Shown here piece by piece: positions 24,381 through 34,548 of a DNA stretch of 64,000 nt. This DNA comes from Apium graveolens (taxonomy: Eukaryota; Streptophyta; Magnoliopsida; Apiales; Apiaceae), in contig NC_133649.1 of the NCBI RefSeq assembly GCF_009905375.1, positions 233,761,701-233,825,700 on the forward strand, written 5' to 3'. Within the stretch, counting starts at the first letter, position 1. Each line of letters opens with the position of its first letter. The notes beneath the pieces are model-generated. The model was not told where the DNA came from. It saw only the letters and a program-made list of their open reading frames with translations, and ran no database searches. Position numbers and translations under genes: made by a program.

Positions 24381-26116
24381 AAAGATTGCAGCCCTGAGAT
24401 CATTAATTCTAGCTTTTCTTATGTCCTGATCCAGTCTGATCAAATATGCCTTGTCAGACTCAAGATTGAATTCCACAGCCCTGTAACCCAGAAAGGTAGT
24501 TATAATCTTAGCAGAATTGGACTTCATTTCAACAATATCACCCTTGTGATCTCTGTACTTTGGAAGATATGAGCTGTCAGACTTAATAGAATAAAGCTTT
24601 TTCTGTTTCTGAATTTGACTCTTCAAAAAGTTTGCAGCACTGTCTATTATTTTGTCATTCACTTGAAGTAAGAATAATACAAGTTCCAGCTCTTCAAAAT
24701 ACTTCAGTGAAATGGCATTTTCCCTTATATGATAAACCCTACCATCTGTCATGAAGTACAACAAGATGTGTTCTTTCAAGTAGGTATGGTAAACCATTTG
24801 TACAGATTCTAGTTGATTCAATCTCTCAGGAGTTGCTCTAATACCTGGTTCACTTAAGGAAGTTGGATCATTGGTTGTGTTCTGTTTCTTCTTTCATCAG
24901 CACTTCCCAATCCAGTTTTATCTCTTACTTCCTTTCCAGTAACCACTCTTGCTTCAAAACCACTTGCAGCAGTCTTCAAAGGTTGAGTCTGTTTGGCTTT
25001 AGTGAATCCTGGTAGGAGTATCTTTGTAGGTTTAACATGAGCAATGTCAGAGGTTTCCTTTGATATATCTTCTAATATCAAGTTAACTTGAGCTATGTTA
25101 GAGGTTACTTGCTTCTTTGAGATATCAGAACTAACTATCTCTTGACCCTGAACAACTTGAGCCATGTCAGAGGTTGTCTTACAAAATTTTCTTGAAGCCA
25201 GAGCAAGATCAGCATCTTCATCAGTAATTTCTTCATTCACAGGAGGCACATAAACCTTGATAGGTTCACCAACTTTCTCTTTGCCCTTGGATCTTGGATC
25301 TATCTGCAGTTGTAATTTAGCTTTGGTTGCTTCAGAATTTGTCCTTTCTTTTATCATAATGCCTTTGAGTTTTGGAAGTTTCTTTTTACCAGAAGCTTCA
25401 GATTTAGATTTAACTTTATCTAATTTAAGTCTAGCTTCTTCTTCCATTAGACTCTCCAAGTCCATTCCTGGATTTTCCTTAAGAAATAACTGTCTTGACA
25501 TTTCTTCATCAAGATCTAAAAGTTCATCAGAACTTATCATTTTACCAGTAGCAGAAGTAATTCTTTTTTCAGCATCAGAACTTGTCCTGTGACTTGTGAT
25601 TTCAGCTTTTCTTGATGAGAAACCTCTACCTTGACTATGACCTCCACCCATTCCAGAGTTTCCCTAGTCATCTTTTTCATCATCCTTCCCCTTTAGTGTT
25701 TTTTCAGTTTTGTATTTGGACTTAATTACTTTCTCCCCCTTTTTGGCATCAGCAGGTAAGAGAAGAGAGACAAGCAATTCCACTGAGGCTTGGATTTTAT
25801 CAAGTTGAGATTGCTAAGAAGCTTGATTTTTCAAAATATCATCAATCTGAGATTGTTGTTTCTCTTGGGTCTTCTCAATATAAGCAACCCTGTCAAAGGT
25901 AGGTTGGAAGAATTTTTTCTTGTCAATTTTCTGAACTTGTTCTTGCTTGATTAATTCATCCTGAATTTTATGTAACTCTGCATGAGTAAGTTGAATGGAG
26001 ACCTTGCAGATGTTTAGTACTCAATGCAGTGACTCGAAGCTGTATTTTGAAATCATCAGTAATTAACATCTCATTAGCTTTTGTCAAGTGCTCAGCAAGA
26101 TTCTTTGCAGATGGAA
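24381..26116 (-). pseudogene. SIRE-A extra ORF, C-terminal part only
   Basis: Corresponds to about 56990-58680 of SIRE-B. Reads, from N to C: a Leu/Lys/Gln-rich coiled-coil-like stretch (about 25860-26090), a DAKKGE-type segment (about 25740), a long charged, low-complexity Ser/Lys/Glu segment (24854-25651, one 265-codon open frame), and a C-terminal block (24381-24821) containing the FNLESDKAY motif shared by all copies here. One frameshift separates the last two parts. The N-terminal half and the start codon are deleted, and the C terminus runs into the 3' LTR remnant. Function unknown. Confidence 0.75.
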
Positions 26117-26516
26117 ATTCAAAATTTAAATTGTTCCCACTTATTCAATTATTTGTACTACAACACCAATATTCTGAAAAAAAATTCGAGTGTGAGAATG
26201 ACCAAAATAAATCAAATAAACAAGTACTGATATTTTAAGATCAAAACTTAATTTAAATCAAAAATGAAATGGTCATCAGAATATAGATATATTAGGATTT
26301 ATTAGTGCATTTAAATTACAAACATCTCAGAGACTAAAACTTGCAAAAAGTAGAAATTCCATTCATATATTAAGAGAATACATTCATGAAATTTAAATTA
26401 CATCAGAGCATTACAAGATTGTCCTAAGCTTCTAAATCTAACATCAACAGCCTTAGTCCTAGCTCAAGAAGCAGGGCAAGGCTAACGATGAAGAAAAACA
26501 GGAAGAAGAAAATAAG
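26117..26516 (-). other. SIRE-A spacer between small ORF and truncated extra ORF
   Basis: About 400 bp of AT-rich sequence corresponding to 54410-54795 of SIRE-B. It contains several copies of the TCTGA/TCAGA motif that is frequent throughout these elements. No ORF. Confidence 0.6.
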
Positions 26517-26786
26517 TTATTTCTTCTTCCTACTCTCTACAAAAAGAATAGCGAGTATGATGATTCGCTCTTGCTGGCGGAGAGCTTCCGGCCTTTCTTC
26601 CTCCAATCGCTCCAGATGGCGATGGTAGTCCATGTAAAAGAACAGGAGGTGGGTGAGAACCTCCTGGGGAACCGAGTCCCAAATCTCATCAGGAATGACA
26701 GTCACGTGGCATTCCTGCTGCCATGCCTCACAGCTCAGCTCCATGTTGAAGGTCTCATAGTTCAAGAACATGTTGTAGTTGACCAT
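26517..26786 (-). CDS. Small conserved Sirevirus ORF, 89 aa, intact
   Basis: The only full-length undamaged reading frame of a recognisable unit in the window. ATG at 26786-26784, stop at 26517. The N-terminal third is rich in aromatic and Asn residues (MVNYNMFLNY...), followed by a WDSVPQEVL segment, a hydrophobic/aromatic stretch (LLFFYMDYHRHL), a Glu/Arg-rich helix-like segment (ERLEEERPEALRQQER), a short hydrophobic run (IIILAILF) and a basic end (SRKKK). SIRE-B has the same ORF (91 codons ancestrally) with one Gln-to-stop change. A TATA box lies 78-84 bp upstream in both copies. I do not recognise the family; the short hydrophobic run plus basic tail would allow membrane or RNA association, but that is a guess. 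Confidence 0.6.
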   Translation of the reverse strand: MVNYNMFLNYETFNMELSCEAWQQECHVTVIPDEIWDSVPQEVLTHLLFFYMDYHRHLERLEEERPEALRQQERIIILAILFVESRKKK

Positions 26787-26863
26787 GGTTTTGTTGGTAT
26801 GAAGGAAAGGAGAGTGAGTATGTGAGAAAAGAATTGATGTATAGGCTGATGTGAAGTGTTGGT

Positions 26864-26870
26864 TTATATA
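26864..26870 (-). promoter_or_regulatory. TATA box upstream of the small SIRE-A ORF
   Basis: On the minus strand the sequence reads CTATATAAACC, about 80 bp before the ATG of the small ORF. The equivalent in SIRE-B is TATATAAG at 54050, with near-identical spacing. Confidence 0.5.
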
Positions 26871-28216
26871 GGCAAGAGAATGCCAGGAGACGCAAGGAAA
26901 TTTAATGTTGACAGGTAGAAATAATTCTACCTCGTCTCTCTAGACTTGAAAGAAGAAAAACAGTCATTGGAAAGGTAAAACAGGGTTTAATGCGCACAAG
27001 AAATAAGTAAAAATTACTGTGCATGTACGTGTACCACTATCCCTAATTATATTGACTGTTAATATTCCGCCCAAACATATTCTGATTTAAAATGAGACTG
27101 TTTTTAGATTTTATCCACAAATAAGTCAAGTAAAGGATCGGAATTTTAATATCAGAACTTAGACTTATATCAGAACTTAACAGACATCAGAACATGATTT
27201 CTTAACTCAAAAAATGAATGCCTATCTTTGTAATTCTTCACACAAATTCTGATATAGATTCTTCAGAATTTAATCATCAGAACGTTCAACAGAACTTGTC
27301 CTCAGAATTTATACAATCTGACACATAAACTGTTCATCTAAAATAACATAGATCACCACAGTAATTTTCATCAATCATATGGAGTGTTTAGTGTGTACAT
27401 TAAGCTAAATATCAGACAAAGAGTAAAGTCTGATTCACTTCAGTACATCTTAGAAATAAGGCATAACTAAAACTTTACTAAAAATCTATCATTATTCTGA
27501 AGCCTACTATTTAATGAGTTCATGCTTGAGTCCACCTCAACTGTTTTGTGCTAATTTTTGTGCATCTTTTTAAATTTCAGATTACAGTGGCTTCTCAGTG
27601 TAAGTGAGTCACGACTGCTTTATCAGAATTTATGCTATTATCAGAGTATTTCTCCAGTAATCATAGAGTGTGAAAAGTCACCAAGAAAATATTTTGCTTT
27701 TCTGATGCATATTACTTAATACCAGCAATGCACTTGGGTCGTCCCTTCCACATTTTTACTCTAGACCTCAAAGGAGTACCTGATTTTTATTTCTTTTTCT
27801 TTTCCATTTTTCTTTTGATAAGTGAGGTTTATCAGCACTTAGTACATTCAACAGATTTACTAGCATCAGAACTTAACAGAAGAGAGGCATCATTCTATTT
27901 TTTAACTTAGTAATAAGATAGACAAAGTAAATTCAACAAAGCTCAATATCAGAATTTGCTTGTGTCAATAGATTTCCACAGAAATAATTACTTCTAACGT
28001 GGGATCTCTAGTGTATTGAAGACTACTAGGTCAGCATCTAGCATAGGTATCCTCATAGGATTGAATAGTTACATAAACAGTCATATCACTATCAGAGTTT
28101 AAAAAGTCACATCAGACAACAGTCAGTACTTAATCAATTTTCAATTAAGCACAGAATACACAAAGAGAGTATTTTCTGTAAATACTGAGCATAAAGTCTG
28201 ATGCATCAGAACAAAA
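26871..28216 (-). other. SIRE-A pol-to-small-ORF spacer
   Basis: 1.35 kb of AT-rich non-coding DNA that aligns with 52702-54049 of SIRE-B. It is dense in TTCTGA/TCAGAA words. No long ORF. Confidence 0.65.
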
Positions 28217-31200
28217 CTAAGCAGATTTAGAGAAAGAACCTGAAACCATTCCAAGTTCATTTACCAATCTTGTAAAAGTAGCTTCACACAGTGGTTTTGT
28301 GAAGATATATGCTAGTTGTTGATCTGTTGGAATAAAGTGCAATTCCACTGTACCTTCATCCACATGTTCCCTTATGAAGTGGTACCTGATGCTGATGTGC
28401 TTTGTCATTGGGTGTTGAACTGGATTACCTGTCATAGCAATATCACTTTGATTATCACAGAAAATAGGGATTTTGAAATATGTTAACCCATAATCCAGTA
28501 ACGGATTCTTCATGTAAAGAATCTGTGCACAACAGCTTCCTACAGCAATGTACTCTGCTTCTGCAGTTGATGTGGAAATTGACTTTTGTTTCTTGCTAAA
28601 CCAAGAAACTAATCCGCCTCCAAGAAATTGGCAGCTTCCACTTGTGCTTTTCCTGTCAATTTTGCAACCTGTAAAATCTACATCTGAGTAACCTATTAGT
28701 TTAAAATCTGATTCTCTGGGATACCACAATCCCAGATCAGCTGTTCCCTTAAGATACTTGAAAATTCTTTTCACAGCTGTTAAGTGAGGTTCTCTTGGAT
28801 CTGCTTGAAATCTTGCACAAAGACAGGTAGCATACATGATATCAGGTTTACTAGCAGTTAGATAGAGTAGAGAGCCAATCATACCTCTGTAATCAGTAAT
28901 ATCTACTGATTTACCAGTATCCTTATCCAGTTTTGTTGCAGTGGCCATGGGAGTGGATGCACTTGAACAATTTTGCAATCCAAATTTCTTCAGCAAATTT
29001 CTGGTGTACGTAGTTTGACAAATAAAAGTGCCTTCTTCATTCTGCTTGACTTGAAGGCCCAGAAAATAGCTAAGTTCCCCCATCATACTCATTTGATATC
29101 TTGACTGCATCAGTTTGGCAAACTTCTTGTAAAGTCTGTCATTTGTAGAACCAAAAATGATATCATTAACATAAATCTGGACCAGAAGTAAGTCCTTTCC
29201 ATGGTTGAGGTAGAACAGTGTTTTGTTTATTGTTCCTCTGTTAAATCCATTTTACAGAAGAAACTGAGCTAAAGTCTCATACCATACTCTTGGAGCTTGC
29301 TTAAGTCCATAAAGTGCTTTATCAAGCCTGTAGACATAATCTGGATATTTGGAATCTACAAAGCCTAGAGGTTGTTCAACATATACTTCTTCCTCCAATT
29401 CTCCATTGAGAAAAGCACTTTTCACATCCATTTGAAAGACAATAAACTTTTTGTGAGCAACATAAGCCAAAAATATTCTTATGGCTTCTAATCTAGCAAC
29501 TAGTGCAAATGTTTCATCATAATCAATTCCCTCCTGTTGAGAATATCCTTTTGCAACCAGTCTTGCCTTATTCCTTGTAATTATGCCATCACTATCAGTT
29601 TTATATCTGAATACCCACTTTGTTCCAACAACAGATATGTTCTTTGTTCTTGGCACTAGGGTTCAGACTTTGTTTCTTTCAAATTCATTTAACTCTTCCT
29701 GCATTGCTTGCACCCAATCAGCATCTTGAAGAGCTTCTTCCACTTTCTTTGGTTCAGTCTGAGAAAGAAAAAAATTGTAAAGACAATCACTTGAAGTAGC
29801 TGTTCTAGTTCTGACACCTGCATCAGGATTTCCAATTATCAAATCAGGTGTATGTGATTTAGTCCACTTCCTTGCAGATGGAAGGTTTTTTCTAGAACTG
29901 GATTCTCCCCCATGATCCATGCTGTCTGCAATAACATTTTCTGATGCTCCCCCTGAAACTATGCTTTCTGAATTGGATTCTTCAGAATTTAGATTTTCAA
30001 AACTATCAGAACTTGGCTTATTAGAACATGATGAATCAGAACTTGAAGAGCCAGATGTATGTTCTGATACTTCTTGAAATGTGGTTATATCTTGAGTATG
30101 CTCCCCCGGCATAAGTGCATCTTCCTTTGGCGTAGTCATCACAGTTTCAATAACATCAGAGTTTAATCCATCAGAGTTTGCAGTATCAGGATTTAGATTG
30201 TCAGGATTTTTAGTATCAGAATTTGAGTCTTCATTTTCAAATCTCAGCTGATCATGATCAATAAAATCTTCAAGTCCAGTAATCTTCTTATCATCAAAAG
30301 TTACATTGATAGATTCCATGACCACTCTTGTTCTCAAGTTATAGACTCTGAAGGCTTTTATGGAAAGTGGATATCCAACAAAGACTCCTTCATCACCTTT
30401 TAGATCAAATTTGGATAGCTGTTCAGGATGAGTCTTAAGAACAAAACACTTGCATCCAAATACATGAAAATACTTCAGATTTGGCTTCTTTTTCTTCACC
30501 ATCTCATATGGTGTCTTTCCTTGCTTGTTAATGAGTGTTGCATTCTGAGTAAAACAAGCAGTTTGCACAGCTTCAGCCCAGAAATAGGTTGGAAGCTTTG
30601 CTTTATCAAGCATTGTACGTGCAGCTTCAATGAGAGTTCTATTCTTCCTTTCAACAACTCCATTTTGCTGTGGAGTTCCAGGAGCAGAGAATTCCTGCTT
30701 GATTCCATAGTTTTTGCAGAACTCTTCCATTATCAAATTCTTGAACTCAGTACCATTATTACTCCTTATTATTTTCATAGAATCTTTGACCAATTTATCC
30801 AGTTGCCTGACATGATCAATCAAGATAGATGCAGTTTCACTTTTTGTGTGCAAGAAATACACCCATGTGTATCTGGTGAACTCATCCACTATGAACATAG
30901 CATATTTTTTCTTTGCAATAGACATGACATTTACTGGACCAAATAGATCAACATGTAGTAGGTGATAAGGCTCAAGAATTGATGATTAAGTCTTGCTCTT
31001 GAATGAAGATTTTCTTTATTTGGCCTTTTGACAAGAATCACAAAGGCCATCAGGAGCAAATACTGACTTTGGAAGTCCTCTCACAAGATCTTTCTTGACC
31101 AATTCATTTATATTGTTAAAATTTAAATGAGAGAGTTTCTTGTGCCAATTCCAGCTTTCTTCAATTGATGTTGTACTCATCAGACAGATTGCAGAACCAT

Positions 31201-31567
31201 CAGTATTTGTTGAAAGCTTGGCTTCATAGATGTTACCACGCCTGTATCCTTTCAGAATAACTTTACCTGTAGATTTACTTACAACTTCACAGTGTTCTTC
31301 AAAGAAATCCACATGATAACCTCTGTCACAGATTTGACTGATACTCAGTAGATTATGTTTAAGTCCTGAGACCAGAGCTACTTCCTTAATGATGACATTC
31401 CCAAGATTGATATTGCCATATCCCAATGTTTTTCCAATGTTTCCATCTCCATAAGAAACACTTGGGCCAACCTTCTCCATAAAGTCTAATTGCAGGGCTT
31501 TATTTCCAGTCATATGTCCTGAACATCCACTGTCCAGAACTAGGATATTTTTCCTGTTGCCCTGCAA
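28217..31567 (-). pseudogene. pol: SIRE-A pol: protease, integrase, RT, RNase H
   Basis: Polyprotein that would process gag, copy the RNA and integrate the cDNA. A single frame of about 1117 codons is kept, broken by nonsense codons: TAA at 31016, another TAA near 30986, TGA at 29663 (Trp codon changed) and TAA at 29252. Order: aspartic protease with LDSGCSGHMTG (near 31535), pre-integrase zinc finger (HKKLSHLN...CDSCQKAK), integrase core with NNGTEFK (where SIRE-B has DNGTEFK) and NGVVERKNRT, an Asp/Ser/Asn-rich linker, RT and RNase H (STAEAEYIA, TKHISIRYHFIREH). The RT metal site reads YVNDII instead of YVDDII (N codon 29165-29167), and the integrase second Asp is Asn. These changes alone would inactivate it. 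The C terminus, VSGSFSKSA, matches SIRE-B. Confidence 0.9.
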
Positions 31568-31579
31568 TCACAAAGACCA

Positions 31580-33891
31580 CTAATGATTAGTTTTAAGGAC
31601 CCAGACATGCTTGGATCCTTTGGCCTTATTAAGTCTGTTAACATTGGCAGCAGATTTAGCATCAGAGTTTATGTTAACAATTTTCTTATCAGAATTTACA
31701 CTATCAGACTTTGAATCAGAACTTACACTGGAAGGAACAATGGTAACTTTCTTTAAAGAAGGTTTTATTTGATAATAATCATAGTATAAACTATGATATT
31801 CCTTACAAGTATAAATGGAATGCCATAAACTACCACAATGAAAACAAGGATTTTGTGGCTTATATCTAACAGACTGACTCTTAACTTCTGACTTTGAAGG
31901 TAAGGAGTTTATGTTCTTATTCTTCCTGCAAAAAGAAGCCAGATGGTTAGAACTTCCACAGTTATGACACATTTTCCTAGGAGCTTCAGGAACAGGCTTA
32001 TAATCATTGCTTTTATTCACACCTTCCTTTCCATTCCTATTTTTCCTAGGTGATTTTACCTTGTTTGAATTCTTAACATCTTTCAGCTTATACTTAAGCT
32101 ACTTCTTAGTCATTAAGCCTACGTTTACTTCAGTTGTCTTTTCCTGTTTTAGTTTGTCAGAAGTTAATTCCTTTTTAACTTCTGATTTCTCATTATCAGA
32201 CTTTACAACTACAAACTTAACAGGTTTTAACTTTGGCTTTTGTTTAACAACTACAGGCTTAATATCTACAGTTCCTTTATCATTCTTATCCTCTCCATAA
32301 CCTATGCCCTCTTTCCAGTTTTCACTACTTAACAAATTCTGAGTTGTTCTGCCAGAGTTAGTCCAAGTCCTGATAATCTCTCTTTCCTTTTCTAACTCAG
32401 CTTTTATAGATTCATTCATTTTAAGTACTTCATCCCTAACATAGAAAGCATCATCTCTATCTTTCTGAGTTTGATGGAACATGACTAACTCTTTTTCTAA
32501 ATAATCATTCCTCTTTTTGCAAGCAAGATTTTCAGAAGTTAATCTTTCACATGTTAAAGTTTGATCTCTATAACTAATGAACATGGTTTTAAGATATCTT
32601 CTCAACTCATTAATATCATCAGTATGAAAGGCATAAGTAGTTTGAAGCTTTCAGCACTTGCCTTATCAGCATTTGCCATCAAGGCATAATTCTCCTGACT
32701 TTCAGAATCTGAGGTGTCTGTCCAGCTTTTCTTCTTTGTGACAAGAGTTTTGCCTTTGTCACTCTTCACTTTCTTGCAATCAGGAGATATGTGGCCTTTC
32801 TCACCACAGTTGTAGCATTTGACATTTGTGTAATCTCCTCTGTCAGACTTTCCTCCTATTCTCTCAGATTTTCTGAAATTCTTCTTATCAGAACTTGTGC
32901 CTTTCCTGGAAAACTTCTTTCCCTTCCTGAACTTCCTGTATGCAATCTTTTTGATTCCTTTCACCATAAGAGCACACAGCTTCATCATCTCTTCATCATC
33001 ATCCGTCTCAGGCAAGCTTTCAGATTCTGAGTCATCATCACTTTCAGAACTTGATGACTCAGTATCAGACTTTGTGAAGAGAGCTTTACCCTTGTCTTTC
33101 CTTGAGGTAGCTTCCTTGGGGGATTCTTCTTCAGCCTTAAGAGCAACTGTCCTTGACTTTCCTCCTTTCCTCTTGCTTCTTTGTTCCACCTCAAGTTCAT
33201 GAGTCTTGAGCATTCCATAAATTTCATCAAGAGTTGTTTCATCAAGATTATAGTTGTCTCTTATTGTTGTTGCCTTCAAATCCCAGCATTCAGGAAGAGC
33301 TTACAGGAATTTAAGGTTTGAATCTTCAAGATCATACTCCTTATTAACCAGTGACAAATCATTCAAGAGTTTGATAAATCTATCATATAAATCAGTCAAT
33401 GACTCATTAGCCTTTGAGTCAAAGTGTTCATACTCTTGAGTGAGTATTGTCTTCCTGTTCTTCTTAATCGTATCTGTTCCCTGACATCTTGTTTTCAAGG
33501 CATCCCATATCTCCTTTGCAGTCTTGCAGTTTATTACCCTGTTTGACATTACATTATCAATAGCACTATGCAGTAAGTGTCGTACCTTAGCATCCTTAGC
33601 AATTGATGCAATATCTTCAGCAGTGTAATCACTCTTCTCTTTTGGTACAGACTTTGCTGCTTCACCTGCAACTGCAACTGCGAGCTTGGCTTGTTTGTGA
33701 GGTCCTTCCTTGATTCTATCAAGATATTCTGGATCTGTAGCTTCCAGAAACATGGTCATCCTCACCTTCCATATGGCATATTCAGATGGTCTCAATATGG
33801 GAACTCTAATAGTCTCATATCGACTTTGAATTTGTGTCTTTGGAGGTTCTTGAGCATTGGTGGGCTTAGTTGGAGTTTCTACTTCAAACAT
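31580..33891 (-). pseudogene. gag: SIRE-A gag, with nonsense codons and a frameshift
   Basis: ATG at 33891-33889 (MFEVETPTKPTN...). The capsid-like region (about 33300-33780) includes YAIWKVRMTMFLEATDP and AKEIWDALKTRCQG. It is followed by a Ser/Glu/Asp-rich segment, a CCHC knuckle (C-Y-N-C-G-E-K-G-H-I-S-P-D-C, near 32800), a coiled-coil-like stretch, and two more Cys/His knuckles (CHNCGSSNHLASFC and CFHCGSLWHSIYTC, near 31820-31970). Lesions relative to SIRE-B: TTA changed to TAA at about 33301, a ~35-bp deletion with frameshift near 32640, and CAG changed to TAG at 32099-32101. It ends at TAG 31580-31582, in the same frame as pol. Confidence 0.88.
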
Positions 33892-33933
33892 GACTGTGTT
33901 TGGATCTTAAACTGTTTATGTGTTAACAGATAG

Positions 33934-33945
33934 GCTCTGATACCA
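33934..33945 (-). promoter_or_regulatory. Primer-binding site of SIRE-A (initiator tRNA-Met)
   Basis: Minus-strand TGGTATCAGAGC, two bases after the 5' LTR end. Confidence 0.9.
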
Positions 33946-33947
33946 CT

Positions 33948-34543
33948 TGTTAGGTCACACACACACTGTAGAGGGGGGTGAATACAGTGTATAGCACAAT
34001 CAAATCGAACTTTAATAACTCAAGTAACAAAAAACAAACTTTATTGAAACAATAAACTCTGTTACAGTATGGAACTGTTCTCTCTCAGTGATGAATAAAT
34101 ATCACGAGAGCTGCTAGGGTTACAAATGAATAATCTTCTCGATTGTCATAACACTTATAGTGTAAACCCTATATTTGTGTTTATATACTACACAGTTACA
34201 AGATAATCGCTAATTGATATGGAATATAATTCTGCTTCCTAAAATATATCAATCAGATATCTTTTCTTCCAAGTATTCTATTCTTCATAGAATTCCATCT
34301 TCATGCATATCTCTTCTTATGTTTGTCTCGATCTTCTTTCCTTTAACCAACTGCCTTCCTTATCTGAACGTCCTTCAGTACTTAAGTTCTGATATCCATC
34401 TTCTGATGATTATCTCCTGATAATATAAGTACTGATATCCTTAAGTCCTGACTTCTAGTAAGTACTGATTTATCCTGTTTAAGTAAGATCTGAAAACTAA
34501 ACATAAATCACATTAGCCATGACATTATTAAATATATCTAACA
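33948..34543 (-). repeat. SIRE-A 5' LTR (596 bp)
   Basis: On the minus strand it starts TGTTAGATATATTT and ends GTGTGTGACCTAACA. TATATAAA (minus strand, 34187-34180) is the likely promoter. It is about the same length as, and clearly homologous to, the SIRE-B LTRs. Confidence 0.92.
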
Positions 34544-34548
34544 CTTCC

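Larger units (their letters stand above)
24268..34543 (-). mobile_element. SIRE-A: Sirevirus-type Ty1-copia element
   Basis: A 10.3-kb element on the minus strand, bounded by CTTCC duplications. In its own direction: 5' LTR (34543-33948), tRNA-Met primer site, gag, pol, long spacer, small ORF, C-terminal part of the extra ORF, and a 3' LTR cut down to 113 bp. Its gag and pol each stay largely in one frame, interrupted by nonsense codons. Two internal deletions are visible by comparison with SIRE-B: ~2.2 kb at about 26116, and the extra-ORF end plus most of the 3' LTR at about 24380. It is not autonomous. Confidence 0.92.

Noticed and set aside
25257..25592. 111-codon + strand ORF within SIRE-A
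   Set aside because: Antisense shadow of the 265-codon charged segment of the extra ORF. The same shadow appears at 57613-57837 opposite SIRE-B.
30428..30946. 172-codon + strand ORF within SIRE-A pol
   Set aside because: It lies antisense to the conserved integrase core; the minus-strand frame has the motifs, so this is a shadow frame.
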